Shown: one piece after another, positions 46,201 to 58,194 of the stretch
Numbering within the stretch: position 1 is the first letter of the stretch
Layout: every line of letters starts with the position of its first letter
Origin: Desarmillaria ectypa
Lineage: Eukaryota > Basidiomycota > Agaricomycetes > Agaricales > Physalacriaceae
DNA length: 64,000 nt
Reading direction: 5' to 3'
Assembly (NCBI GenBank): GCA_030407005.1
Contig: JAUDYN010000016.1
Coordinates: 62,001-126,000 of the forward strand
Program-made: the position numbers and the translations under genes
The notes under the pieces: model-generated
Databases searched by the model: none
What the model saw: only the letters and a program-made list of their open reading frames with translations
What the model was told of the DNA's origin: nothing

Positions 46201-47240
46201 CAGACAGAACATGTCAACCAGGAGATTGAGAAATATCTCCAGATATCTATCAATCATCAACAAACCGACTGGAATGAATGGCTACCCCTTGCAGAGTTTG
46301 CACACAACAACTGGATCCACTCAGCTATGGGAAAAAGCCCCTTCATGACCATGTATGGCCAAAATCCCCAAGTTGTTCCAAACTTGACTCAAGAAACTCC
46401 TTTCACCAATCTGACAGCCATGGAATTCACAGAAACTATGGCCCAGGTCCATAAGGAGGTACACGACACCTTGGAAAAGGCGGCGATGCAAATGCACAAT
46501 ATGATAAAAGGAAACAACAGACACAGGATTACCATGTTGGGGATAAGGTATGGCTCAATACAGCCAACCTCCATCTCCCATGACCCAAGAAAAAACTCGA
46601 CAACAAACAAACAGGACCATTCATAATACTCAAGAAAGCAGGTGTCACAGCTTACAAGTTAAAGCTACTGCCTCATTGGAAGATTCACCCCTGTTTCAAT
46701 GAGAAGTTGTTGACTCCTTACATTGCACCTTCATTTCTGAATCAACAACAACCACCACCTCCACCTCCAGATCTCATTGACAGTCAAGAAGAATATGAAA
46801 TCAAAGAGGTACTAGACTCATGCACCTGACAGGTTCGCACCAAGAAGGGGCAACCATCCAAGTTAGTCATGGACTACTTGGTCAAATGGAAAGGATAGAC
46901 AAGGGAACACAATTCCTGAGTCTGAGACACTGAGATGGCTAACACCATGGAAGTGATTAGGGAGTATGAAGCAAACATTAACTGAGCCATACACACCACC
47001 AAAATCTTAACCAAGGAAAAAGCCATAACCCAGATACTTGATCACAAATACTCAGAAAACAGCAACATCGCATACCTCACCCAACAAAAAGATGGACTCA
47101 AGAAATAGATCATTAACCCAGATAAAGACCTATGGAAGGCTCTCATTGATCAGTATTGGATCAATCAAGCTGAATCGCAACTTGAAGCCCCAGGAGAAGA
47201 ACCTTAGCAGTCGGGATGACTGCTTTAAACAAGGGGGTGA
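43271..47240 (+). mobile_element. Gypsy relic G, pol without gag, CpG-decayed
   Basis: Plus-strand pol from the linker before protease (GVDWTLCAIH near 43310) through protease (LIDSGCTGSSIN near 43590), RT (SKSPF-equivalent near 44290, catalytic box YLNDILIF near 44650 with Asp to Asn), RNase H 45070-45330, integrase 45660-46300 (KGCKTCQRTKSNTQ, TDGQTEHVNQEI), a chromodomain remnant 46780-46930, the tail to about 47205, then hairpin and purine tract. Several frames are broken and CGA-to-TGA stops are common. No 5' LTR of its own type is present, and it starts directly at repeat R4. Confidence 0.85.
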
Positions 47241-47639
47241 TGTTATGATTTTTCCACATTATCTTATCTTATCTTATCTGATCCTGCATCTTATCACATT
47301 TCATCCCTAAAGCATCATCATTTCCACCAACAACTGTCTACCCTATAACATTTCACCAGTTGCAAACTGTCTCACCATGGTTGGACCATAGTCACACAAT
47401 TCAACTTGTTTCATATGGACACACTATCATTTCACCTAATAATAGATGAACAGTTCAGTATATAAGTAGAGTAGTTTTCATACTTACTCTCTATCTTTTG
47501 ACTAAACTTAAACAATATACCACCTTCTGCACACATCCAAAGATCTAGCAGCTCTCATACAAAGGGTGATTGTCCGAACACGAGACAGCCCACGAGTAGC
47601 TCCCGATCCCAAGATCACGTGTCAGGTCGGGTCCTAACA
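47241..47639 (+). repeat. 3' LTR of relic G
   Basis: 399 bp, TGTTATGATT...GGTCCTAACA, with TATATAAGTAG near 47460 and the transcript-start word ATCTTTTGACTAA about 30 bp later. The last 80 bp still hold many CpG, unlike the internal region. Confidence 0.82.
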
Positions 47640-47980
47640 CCCATACCCCAAGTAATCCTTCCACCAGTCTTTGAAATGGCTCATTGGCTTGCAAGATGAG
47701 CTATTTCAACATTGATTTCTTGATCTCAAGCCTTGTTGCTCAAAGGGAGGAGTTGTCTTCACATGCTCTCATTGGTCCTAGAGCTAGGTGGGGTCGTGCC
47801 GAGAGGAGATAAGAGTCTGTGAAGAGAAAACGAAGTAATAACTGAAGGGACAATAGTAGAGAAGAAAGACACGTAGCAAATCTAATAAGGAAGTACAAGC
47901 CAGCGAGCCTGAGACGTTAAGTCTACAAGCGAGGTAACTCATACTACCACAACAACTACTCACAGTAGGATCTAAATTTG
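47640..47980. other. Junction between relics G and I, no gene recognised
   Basis: About 340 bp with no recognisable coding segment. It may be unaligned 5' internal DNA of relic I, or host DNA. Confidence 0.35.
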
Positions 47981-49663
47981 TTGCATCAGAGATGCCACAG
48001 TCCAACAAATTCATGGAGAAAATATCATTGCAACAACTTGTCTCCTAACTGCTCAAACCCATTCGCTTTTAGTAGGACTGTCACCTGAGGAGTTGGCTAC
48101 TTGGCGAGCAGCTTATCTTATAGACCAGCATTTCCATGAGGTTCTTCAATCTTTGCAGGATCCAAAGTCTAATGTCACTCCCACATTTCCTCAGTATTTC
48201 TATTCAGATGAAGGACTTTTATACTTTGAAGATAGCTTGGGAAATAACAGACTATGCATTCCGAAATCGCTCCAACTTCAAGTCATAGATCAAGTTCACA
48301 ACTCCCTTACTGAATCGGCACACAGTGGTTATCACAAGTGCTATAATGGCCTCGCCGCTATGCACTACTGGCCCGGTATGTCTAGGGACCTCAAGAAGTA
48401 TATTGCCACTTGCGACAGATGTCAGAAATCAAAACCTAGACGACACGGACCTATCGGACTCCTTCAACCTATACCAATACCGACGCGACCCTTCGAAGTC
48501 GTTTCAATGGACTTCATTCCGGAATTACCCAACTCTTCAGGGTACGACAACGTATTGGTAATTGTGGATAAACTCACTAAATACGGCATCTTTGTTCCTT
48601 GCACCACGGCCATCTCTGAAGACGCCACCACTCGATTATTCTTCCAACACGTGGCGTCAAAATTCGGAATCCCCGCTCAAGTTATAACCGACCGAGATTC
48701 GAGATGGAGACACAGTTTTTGGAAAGAATTGTGCAAGCTTATGGGAATGAAGCGAGCTCTTACTACAGCACATCATCCACAAGCTGATGGACAAACGGAG
48801 ATTCTCAACCAAGGATTGGAAATTGCCCTACGCGCCTATGTTGGCCCTAAAAGGGATGATTGTCATCGGCACCTAGATGATCTCGCTTTCTCATACAATT
48901 GTACGCCACATAGCAGCACTGGATATAAACCAGCCTACTTGTTATTTGGATTCACGCCCACTACAGAGTCTACAATGTTAGCCACACCCGAGTATATTCT
49001 TCGAGACCTAGGAGACCCAGTAGGAAGTGGAGGAATTCAGACGGTGTACACCTTACTCATGAGAATGACAAAGCAGTGGACATGGCGGAACAATTCGAAG
49101 CTGAGCGAACACTCGCAAAGGAAGCACTGAAGTTGAGTCAGGCATATCAACAAAAATACTATAATCAAGGACGGCTACTCTCAGAATTCAATGAGGGAGA
49201 CCAAGTAGTTTTGAATCCTCATTCCCTTGAGCTCTTGAAGGATGTAAAGGGAAGGGGAAAGAAATTGTTGATGCGATACGATGGTCCTTTTGAGATCATT
49301 CGGAAAATCAGTCCGGTTACTTATCAGCTCAGATTACCAGCGTCTTATGGAATCCATCCGATCCTGAACATCGCACATTTGGAAAAATACTCCGCACCTC
49401 CTCCAGAATTCGGAATTCGACCAATCAAGAATATGGCTCGCGCAGACTTTGAAGAACTACCAGAGGTTGAAGTTGAGAAGATAGTCGGGGAGAAAATGTT
49501 CAAGATTCCAGGAAAGCACTGACGAGTCAAGAAATATCGTGTTTGATGGGTGGGATTGCCGGAAGATGAGGATGAATGGAAGACAAAGGAGTTAAGGAAT
49601 GCGCCACACATTCTAGAAACCTGGTTAAAATCGCAAATCAGCACCAGTAACGAGGGGTAATTA
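47981..49663 (+). mobile_element. Gypsy relic I, integrase and chromodomain (different clade)
   Basis: 5'-truncated Ty3/gypsy pol. The frame enters near 47985, continues through the RNase H-integrase linker (SLLVGLSPEELATW), the integrase zinc region (HSGYHKCYNGL, CDRCQKSKPRR) near 48320-48450 and the core with VSMDFIPELPNSSGYD, ITDRDSRW and QADGQTEILNQ. Near 49040-49080 the frame shifts, then continues VLNPHSLELL and LMRYDGPFEIIRK to a chromodomain relic (WVGLPEDEDEWKTKELRNAP) interrupted by TGA codons near 49520-49545, ending at 49661-49663. It is clearly less similar to A than B, D, F and G are, so it is a separate lineage with its own LTR type. Confidence 0.85.
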
Positions 49664-50319
49664 CCTCACGACAAATCCTCTATTGTATACATTCAAATAA
49701 TTCACGCCCTTCGGTCCAAAGTGTCAATGTAATTCCCGATAGCTTAATCCTCAGCCTCGTGCATTACTTCGTTCCACATCATCCTGTCTTCTAAAGACCT
49801 AAAACTCGCATCCATTCCAAAGAATATCTAATTTTTAGAAGGTCTACTATTACCTCTTCTGCCACCGCCACCGTTAACCATACCACTACTGACACCCTTT
49901 GCATCTCACCGTTTACCACCCCATCTTGCTCGCATTCTTTGAGAATATTCTCAAGAATAACTCTGTCTTCTTGGACATCCTCGACAAGCACATCGCCAAC
50001 ATTGCTGCGTGGTTGCACTTTCCCTCTGATCCCGCTACTCAGGCATAAATTTTTTCGACAGCCTGCCTCGTTTGATCACCAATTTCTTCCTGGAAGATGA
50101 CGCCTCCTCCACTGTTGGATCCCATCGTCGTCGATCCTTATGTCTCCAATGACCTTGAATAACGACGACGATTTTGACTTCAACATGAAGGACAAGGATG
50201 GATATCACCTACATGATGGACAATCTATCCCTTACCGATTAAATATATTTGTGCTTTACTGTCTTCTTTCTACTTACAAAATTCTATTCTCTCCAGGCAA
50301 GTGTAGACTGGGGGGGCTT
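49664..50319 (+). other. 3' untranslated tail of relic I
   Basis: Non-coding stretch between the pol end and the 3' LTR. It ends in a purine-rich tract with seven consecutive G (about 50310-50316) just before the LTR, the expected place for the plus-strand primer. Short frames here lack support. Confidence 0.45.
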
Positions 50320-50719
50320 TGTTATGGATATTTACTAGTTTCTATATTTAGTCTTCACTTTCCTGACCTTTCTTTTCATTTCGACGTAACGTAGGAAATT
50401 TCTCGACGTTTCTTCTCTAAATTTCCTCTAGTAAGTTCTAGGATAATGCCATAGTACTTAACCTGTACGAAAATGCCTGAAAGGGCATCTGAAATCTACC
50501 TTGTAAAACTCCACTACTTTGTGTGAACCTTGGGTGATTGAGTTCGACTACGCCTAGCGCTTGTTGGATATTTATAGCTACGCCTAGCGCTTGCTAGACC
50601 TACTCGGGTTCCTACGTAGGTAATCGAACTTACAACTCTGTTCTCTATTCTTCATATCATAGACTATATTCGAGTTGTACTTAGCTCGTACATTGTCTAT
50701 GCTACCCTTATTCTCAACA
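50320..50719 (+). repeat. 3' LTR of relic I
   Basis: About 400 bp, TGTTATGGAT...ATTCTCAACA. It contains two direct copies of CTACGCCTAGCGCTTG (about 50549 and 50579). The opposite LTR is not in the window. Confidence 0.6.
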
Positions 50720-51686
50720 GTGAGGTTTATATTTCATGATGCAGTGGTTGAAAAATATATACCTTTCGATTGGTAGATATTATTCCACTGCATGGTCCAA
50801 TGGGGAATGCGGGAGTAGTAGAGCGAGATGAACTGATGTCGACCCGTGAGTAAAAGAAAGCGCATTCATTGACAGCCATAATTTCAATAATGAGTACTCC
50901 AGACGCGTGGTTGCCCATACCGGTAGCTATACTGCGCTATGGTAAACTCTCAGGGTGAGGATTATTTCTAATATCCACATCGTCGTAAAGTGAGATCCAA
51001 GAGTCAAAAATAGCCCAATGATGTTCCAGAAATCAACAGCCACAGGTTGGTATACTGAGCTATTCAGTCGAAGCGTTGAGATAATGGTGGAAAGAAGAAT
51101 AGATCTAGAGAGCGTGTCAAGATCTTCCCTAGCGACACGCATTTTAGGGAAGGACTCGGGAGCATTGCATATCTTCTGTTGTTCATAGCGTAGTTTTGAA
51201 TTATAGCATCCATTCATCTAGCGAACTTCGAGACGCGGTTCCAACTTCCAACGACAGAACAGTCAATCAGTTTTAATTGTATTGGACGAACAACGATTCA
51301 GCGCGCATTTCCACGTAATAGTAACTGACTACATACCATGTGGCTACTTACACTATTACTCGAGAACTCGACATCTAGTAGTACCAAAATATCGCATTTC
51401 GTCAGGTCAGAATATGGGCACCGGTATCAAGCATCGCATTGAAACTGGCACCCTCGGTGCGAATTAATTATGACCAAGTCACTGAAGGATTACCCTACTT
51501 ATGCATATCCTCGCCTCTGAGCCCCGTAAATAACAATTACCGTGTCTGAAGTACCATTATATTTCGAAAACCATGCGCTCGCCCAGGCTCATGGTTGAAC
51601 AGAATGGCGTCGCAATATAAAGGGAATAAATTCAATGTTTATTACAGCGAACATCTTTCGCCCAACTATAGAACATGTTCCTTCAG
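50720..51686. other. Intergenic stretch, one doubtful membrane-protein exon
   Basis: A 96-codon frame on the minus strand (51217-50927) contains two hydrophobic stretches (VDFWNIIGLFLTLGSHF, TTMWILEIILTLRVY). It could be the last exon of a membrane protein, but I found no partner exons and recognise no family. Confidence 0.25.
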
Positions 51687-52694
51687 TCAGCCAATACGCT
51701 GCAGGTAAGGCGCGCTGGAATCAAGGGCAGCGCAAGCACCCGGAGTGATAGGTTCTGCATAATTTATCATAAGCAGTGTATTTGACCGAACTATCGTATC
51801 AGTGCGTACCTCCCTGTTCGCCAGCGCAAAAATGAGCTATATTTTCATCCAGGAATGGTACATTCACAATACGAATTTCCGCATGCTAGATGGCGATTTC
51901 AGAGGAGAACAGAGATAATAAAAGAAGAAAACATACATCTACATTATCCTGTAGGACATGTCCTGGGCGCTGAGAACCTCTGTTCTGTGAAACATTTGTC
52001 AGCATCGTATACAGGTAATTCACATCAGAAGAGAAGTCTACGTTAATGAAGTTACCCCAAGAAGACCCGGATCCTGTAGATTCTTGTCAGACTACAAAAA
52101 GTTGTTTGTAGGCAGTAGAAAACCCCACCGCCATTGTCTGCAGAAGGAATACATCTCGTAACAGCGTGAGCGCCTCCGCCATCGGAACCAGCCCAAGGCC
52201 ACTCATCGCACTGATAGCCAGCGACATGGCCAACCTGACGGGTGTGCTTGTTATCTACTGCGTCGAAAGAATTTCAAAGAGGCCTCATACCCGAGTGCTG
52301 CACCGGTTCGGATCGACATTTCCGCAACTGTTGCTGCCACGATTATGGTTCGCAGCAGGTCGGTTCGGTGCTACAGCGCGGGGTCCATTGTTACCTGGTG
52401 AAATGATTTCAATTTCTCCGAAAAATCGTTAAGAGTCGTCCAAGACGCACAATACCAGGAGTAGCCTATCGCATCGTTGACGGTCATCAGTATAAAAGGG
52501 ACGCTTAAGCATAGGAGATACCCACATATATTCTCGGCAGATTGAGGGTATTCATCGTAATCGATCTCGAAGATGGGAAGATCGCGCTTTACGCCTGCAG
52601 GCCATGAACCGTTAAAACCAGTAGATGGCTCCACAGGCAGCGCATTGACTGTTACAAGAGAAAGACAGAGAGTGATGAAGATAATACTGAGCAT
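51687..52694 (-). CDS. Secreted NucA/NucB-type deoxyribonuclease, possible one-base frameshift
   Basis: Predicted extracellular nuclease. Exons: 52694-52526, 52465-52291, 52234-52129, 52073-51937, 51885-51810, 51754-51687, with introns of 51-60 bp. Start MLSIIFITLCLSLVTVNA is a signal peptide, and a Kex2-type KR follows at residues 36-37. Then come DEYPQSAENIC, CYSWYCASWTTLN, NSCGNVDPNRCSTR and the family core GYQCDEWPWAGSDGGG, where NucA/NucB enzymes have CDEYPFA. RCIPSADNGGSGSSWGNF and a C-terminal ITPGACAALDSSAP end at TGA 51687-51689. Within exon 2 the frame of the first part (TTLNDFS) and the second part (EIISPGNNGPRAVA) differ by one base, around a run of five T near 52420. Either the run has lost a T or there is an unrecognised splice. 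The first donor (GTGGGT) is weak. A TATATATA box lies 52 nt upstream. Confidence 0.72.
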
Positions 52695-52745
52695 AGTAAA
52701 CCAGAGAGAATCAAGTCTGAAGCTCTAGGGAATTAGAGAACCACA

Positions 52746-52753
52746 TATATATA
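52746..52753 (-). promoter_or_regulatory. TATA box of the secreted nuclease gene
   Basis: TATATATA, 52 nt upstream of the ATG at 52694 on the minus strand, the only strong TATA word nearby. Confidence 0.5.
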
Positions 52754-52759
52754 GGTTTT

Positions 52760-54738
52760 TGGGAACCCAGGCCAATTGCCTGGTCGAAGAATACTGCAAG
52801 TAAAGGCTCCACTGGCGTCCATCTTTTCGTGGAGATAGGCCAAATGGTCAATAGACTCGTCGTTACGCGATGCCAAACATACCAATAGAATATGCTGATT
52901 TCCGTCCTCCGTGGAGAGCTATGGAGTCGGACTGACCTTGGCGTAAACTTGGCATCTGGAAGAACGTATAGGCAAAATGTAAAGGATATGCATCTCCCTG
53001 TGGACTGGTACTTACGTCGTTTCTTGATCTTTGTTTACCTTTGCCTTCGGACTGATACATATCGCCGTTTTTGGCCTTTTTCTATACTTGATCTAGGATT
53101 TCTACTACGATGTTGTGTCTTTGACCTACCTCCACTCTGGAAATATACGCTGATTCGTACTCAGTTCTCTGTTTAAAGACTCCCTCGTGGCAGATTTCTT
53201 ACACAAAAAACGCACTTTGAGGACTGGATTTGAATTAATGGATCGTCATTTTCCATTAGGCCATAGGTGGAGATATAGTATGCTGCACATATGATATTAC
53301 TATCATCAGGCTAGTACTGGAAGCAGTCAATATCACCAAAATTCAAAACAATGGGCCGGTAAATTAGCTTACGGTACAAGAACATTGCTTCACTCGCAAC
53401 CTTAGGCCTTAGACTACAGTCCCCAGAACCCATCACTCGATCCGAGGCTTCTCCGTATGTTCAGCATACGGTAGGCTTGTGACAGTACCTTCTATGTGGC
53501 CAACCGAAGATAAAAGTAGTGCCTGCCAAATTTAAATTCAGAAAGACAAGGCTAAGGTATTCATAAAAAAGCACAATAGAGTCCATTGAGGCTTTGCATC
53601 GGTGAGCGTGGGCCCAGGTGCGAGGACACATAGTCAGGGTTACGCTTAGATTTAGAGAAGCTGTGACGATGTCACTGGGAGCGCCACCCATCACAAAAGT
53701 CAAGCCCGAGGATCGCGTACTCCTTCGAAATGTTGGACACCGGAGAACAGAATGCCGGCGCCCTCGGCAAAAAGCGGTTGGCTCCGATAGTGTGACTCCA
53801 GTCACAATGTTAGGCTTCGTTACTGACCACTGACCGGTGACTACCCAAGTGTCTGATCTCATGTCTAGCACTGACTCTCGATAAGCAAGATTATTTCTAT
53901 GGCTGTCTTGATATTGTAACTCTACTCTCGGAGCCTGGGCTTGGAAACTGCTTTCTGTTCATCATTTTTAGAGTGTTTTACCGAGAGCGATTCTAACTTC
54001 ATCATAAACCATGGTTTCGGGGGTTATGGACTAGCTCATGGTTATTTCGGCAATCTTGGAATCTCGGAGTACCTTGTGTGCACTCGCAGTTCGAACCTTC
54101 TTTCATCATCCACAAAAACATCCCTGACTGTATACAAACAGCTGTAACTTTTCAGGGCTTCGCTTAGGAACTAGCGTACCGCAGCGGCCCACAAAGATGG
54201 AATGCAAAAAAAAAAATCATGACAGCTGTAGGAGTTATAGTGTCCGATAGGTTTGCGGTCGGAACACAATCCGCTGACTATTTGCTGAATTCTTTGCAAA
54301 AATATGCATCCAAGAAAGAAGCCGTGAAACTTTGCCTGCGACTCTGGTTCTTATTGGGTTCATGGCATCGTAAGTCTACTTCTCTCATGTATGCACCAGC
54401 AGAAGTTAAAATGACTTAAAGAGCTGTGTCTTCACGCAGCTTCGCGTACGTAAGCTGTAGATATCCGCCACTGCATGCGTCGAGGTCCACATGCTATATG
54501 TTTCGATAACCCTACCCCCTTCCAAATTATACCGCTATATGGATTTTTCGTGCACACGCTGCGAAAGTTTCACACAACGCCTGAGAATCTACTACCCTCA
54601 AGGCTGTCAGCAATTGTTCTTACCACACGGCAGCGGGTGTAATAGGGCAAATCTTTCGGCGTCCCATGCATAGCCGAACAAACTCTAAGGCATACGTTCC
54701 CATTGCAGCAATTATAGAGACCAGCGGTTTGAATCTCA
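52760..54738. other. Intergenic stretch, no gene recognised
   Basis: About 2 kb between the divergent nuclease and OPT genes. The longest frames, including 136 codons on the minus strand at 53871-53461, resemble no family and lack paired splice sites. A homopolymer A run lies at 54206-54217. Confidence 0.4.
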
Positions 54739-54744
54739 TATATA
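54739..54744 (+). promoter_or_regulatory. TATA box of the OPT transporter gene
   Basis: TATATA, 37 nt upstream of the ATG at 54781. Confidence 0.5.
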
Positions 54745-54780
54745 TACACCCTGTCAGCGTATGCTATCAGACATTCATCC

Positions 54781-57700
54781 ATGGAGTCTCTTGGTACTCA
54801 GCGTAGCCGATCCTTTCACTCTGACGATAAGGGCTCCCCCATCGACGAGAAGAGGGCTTCGGTCGAGGTTATTACTGCCGTCTCTTTCCAAGGAGATGTC
54901 TACGATGACTTGCGCGTTATCGATATGGGCGAAGATGGGAAGGAGCGTCCCATTGGTATCCCTCTTTCTTTGCCTCTGTTTCAGGGCTAACTACGTTATA
55001 CAGTAACCGACATGGACGTTGCCACCCGTCTTATCTCCCTCGAGGACGACCCTACTCTTCCGGCCTCCACGTTTCGCATGTGGTTCCTCGGTATCGGGCT
55101 GTCATGCTTCGGTGCCGTTCTTGGTCAGATATTTGTAAGTCCGTCTCTACGCTATGGTTATGCCAACCTGACGCAGTTTAGTACTTCCGACCACAAACAG
55201 TGTTCGTTTCACAGTTGTTTTTACAAATCCTGGGATATATTTTGGGAATCGCTCTGGAAACCATCATACCCGGACCGGGAAATCCTGTCGAGAGTCTTAG
55301 GACAAAGGATAACGCTTTTTGGAGGTTCATGAATCCCGGTCCTTTCAGTAAATGTTTCCTTCCTTTTTTGAAAATCGCAGTCTGAATCTATCTTAGATAT
55401 TAAGGAACATGTCGCAACAACTATCTTTTCTACGACCGCAGCTGAATCCGCCCTTGCCATTAGCATATTTGCCGCGGATGATTTGTACTACAACATTCAG
55501 GTACGCAGTATCAATTCCGCTAGACTAACTGTCATCGTTTAATGGACTCATAGCCTAACGCTGCTGTCGGCATCTTTACTCTCATTGGTAGCCAGCTCAT
55601 CGGATACGGACTAGGCGGCATCATGCGCTCGTTCCTTGTCTACCCCACTTACATCGTCTTCCCCAACCTGCTCCCCACCGTACAGCTTTTCGACGCCCTC
55701 CACCGAGGTAAGAAGATATTCCTCCAGAAAAAGCGCGTCCGGTTCTTTTGGAGTATTTTCATTGCAATCTTCGTCTGGGAGTGGTTCCCTGAGTATATAG
55801 CCCCGACCCTGACGGGGATAAGTGTCTTCTGTTTAGCGAAGAGAGATAGCGCATGGTTTACGAGGATTTTCGGTGAGGGTGAATCGATTTCTATAGCAGA
55901 ATTGAACTGATATAGGCTGAACAGGCGGCGCTGCGGGTAATGAGGGGCTTGGCATGTTTGCATTGTGTTTGGATTGGAACTATGTAGGTTCCGGTGGAGG
56001 CAGTATGGGCGCACTGTACGTTTTCTATTGCTTAATAATATCAACTCAATATTTACCTTATTTAGGTTCACGCCGATCTCGACACAGCTGTCGCTATATT
56101 TCGGGACAATGATCTGCATGTTAGTATCTCCCTTCGTTAGAAAACACATAAATGACTATTCTTCAATGCAGAATTGCCTTCTGCGCCTGCTACGCTCGGA
56201 ACACCTGGAACGGCCAGAATTTCCCGTTCCTATCGCAGGCGCTCTTCTACGAGAATGGAACGCTATATGACCAGCTCAGCATTTTGAACGACAACTTCAG
56301 ATTGGACCCAGCCAAATTAGAGATCCAGGTAGTTCTCTTATACGCTACTGTTGATTTTTCAATTTAACTATCTCAGGGTCTCCCATGGTTCGCCAGCTCC
56401 CAAGTCCTCACAAAGATCGGCAGCAACCTAGCCATCGGTTCAACCATCATGCACGTCGTGCTGTGGTACGGCAAGGACATCATCCAAGTCGTCAAGAAAT
56501 ACAAGGTAGCGTGCCATTATGTTTGTTTTTCTAACCGCTAACAGCATTGCCCCAGAACGGCGAAAGTTACGATCCACACTTGGAGAAGATGAAGGTATAT
56601 CCAGAAGTTCCGACGTGGTGGTACATAGCCATCTTCTTGGGAAGCTTCGCTATGGCTATGGCTACTATTTACACTAGTAACTCTTCACTTCCATGGTGGG
56701 GGTTGATTGTCGGTACGTGATTCTTGGCGATTGCACGCAACCTTGCTGTATGACTTTCTTCAGCGATCATCATCTCGGCGGTGTTCCTACCCTTCGTCGT
56801 TACAGTGTATGCGATTACAGGTTTCATTCCCGACATTCAGAGCCTCGTACAGGTGGTTTATATACATCCTTCACTAATGTATCGATGCTCATCCGCGTAT
56901 CGTAGATCATTGGCGCGTCGATGATGCCCGGAAGTCCTCAAACCAATATGTATTTCACACTCTACGGATCCAACACCTTGCTCCAAGCTCGAGGGCTCAT
57001 TAGAGATCTCAAAATGGTAGGCCAAGCTTCGACGGTTTCTTTTCTATCTTACCTCTGTTATAGGGACAATACACTAAGCTACCTCCTCGTGTCACTTTTG
57101 CAGTTCAATCTGCTGGAGCAGTCATTGTACGCATTTATTTTCAGATTTATCCTGTTAATCGCGCTCACCAACTTATAGGGAGGACTCTTGAACTACGTTA
57201 TCATGAAAGTGATCATTTCAGCGCACCGGGAAGTATTGCTTGATGTGCAGGGAAGCAACGTGGTACGTCGGACATTCCTTGTTGAAATTGCATCTATTAA
57301 TATGCAACGTAGTGGTCAGGCCAGCAGGTCCAGGTAAGGCTCCATCGATTAGCTGATAGATAGAGGGACTGAGAAAAATAGTCCTTTAACAGTGACGCCG
57401 TATCTTGGGGAGCACTAGGCAAACAGCTCTATTCTCCGAGTGGTCGATACGGTGTGAGTGGTATCTAAACCCGCGTATCTGCTAATCTCACGCACTAATA
57501 GATCGTACCATTATCTATCCTGATCGGCCTCGCGGTGCCCATTCCATTCTGGCTTATCCATCGTCGATACCCTAAATTAGGCGCCAATCACGTCGTGACA
57601 CCCATTCTTTGCTGTGAGATACTTTTGAATATGGTTAGTCTCAGCTAATGCTCCGACCAGGGACACTGGGCTATCTCAGTGTTGGGATCAACACATCTGT

Positions 57701-58039
57701 ATTCACGACCTTTTGCTTGGCGGTCTTCTCGCAGTATTATCTCAGGCGATACCGTCCTGGATGGTTCAGGAAGTACAACTTCCTCATGTCTGCGGCGTTG
57801 GATGGTGGTACACAGGTACGTCTTCCCAGTTCTCCACCATAAGGTATATTCAATGCTTGCTGCAGGTTATGGTATTTGTCTTTACGTTCGCCGTTGGAGG
57901 CGGTTCCGGTAAGGTGGTCAACATGCCGAATTGGGCGTTGGTACGTTAGCTCGAATACAGTGTTGCTGGTCGTTGGTATACTGATGATCGCATCCAGAAT
58001 CCGACTGGTAATCCAGATTATTGCAAGAGACTCACCTGA
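54781..58039 (+). CDS. OPT-family oligopeptide transporter, 20 exons
   Basis: Proton-coupled small-peptide transporter of the plasma membrane, 768 residues, normal for fungal OPTs. Exons: 54781-54955, 55004-55134, 55182-55347, 55397-55500, 55554-55872, 55925-56015, 56066-56119, 56172-56328, 56377-56505, 56556-56712, 56764-56852, 56906-57016, 57064-57126, 57179-57262, 57313-57333 (21 bp), 57382-57453, 57502-57613, 57661-57815, 57866-57940, 57998-58039. All are GT-AG and the sum divides by three. Family marks: DVATRLISLEDDPTLPASTF near the N-terminus, FMNPGPFNIKEHVA (NPG motif), SFLVYPTYIVFP, DWNYVGSGGGS, GQYTKLPPR (the KIPPR motif), GSPQTNMYF and the C-terminal NMPNWALNPTGNPDYC. The N-terminal 60 residues are polar and cytosolic. 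The gene is convergent with the dehydrogenase downstream (155 bp between stops). Confidence 0.95.
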
Positions 58040-58194
58040 GACTTGCAGGCAGCTCGCTTTTAAGCAGCGTTAATATTATGGAAAACCTATTGTACGATAT
58101 ACACAGAGAGAATGAAATGCGCTTTGGGAACTTGGAGGACCAAACATCCATGTCAGTTAGTCATGGCGACTTTTGAATTGCAACCACCTATCCA

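Noticed and set aside
43271..47639. A target duplication for relic G using ATGGG at 43271 and CCCAT after its LTR
   Set aside because: The two pentamers are reverse complements, not direct repeats, so they are not a normal integration footprint. Probably coincidence.
40000..49000. CRISPR-like or tandem arrays among the repeated blocks
   Set aside because: All repeats resolve into LTRs, element internals and repeat R. No regularly spaced short repeats are present.
53461..53871. 136-codon minus-strand frame between the nuclease and OPT genes
   Set aside because: No family resemblance, no signal peptide, no paired splice sites. Treated as chance.
55649..56149. 166-codon minus-strand frame under the OPT gene
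   Set aside because: The plus strand here is explained by five in-frame OPT exons with consensus splice sites.
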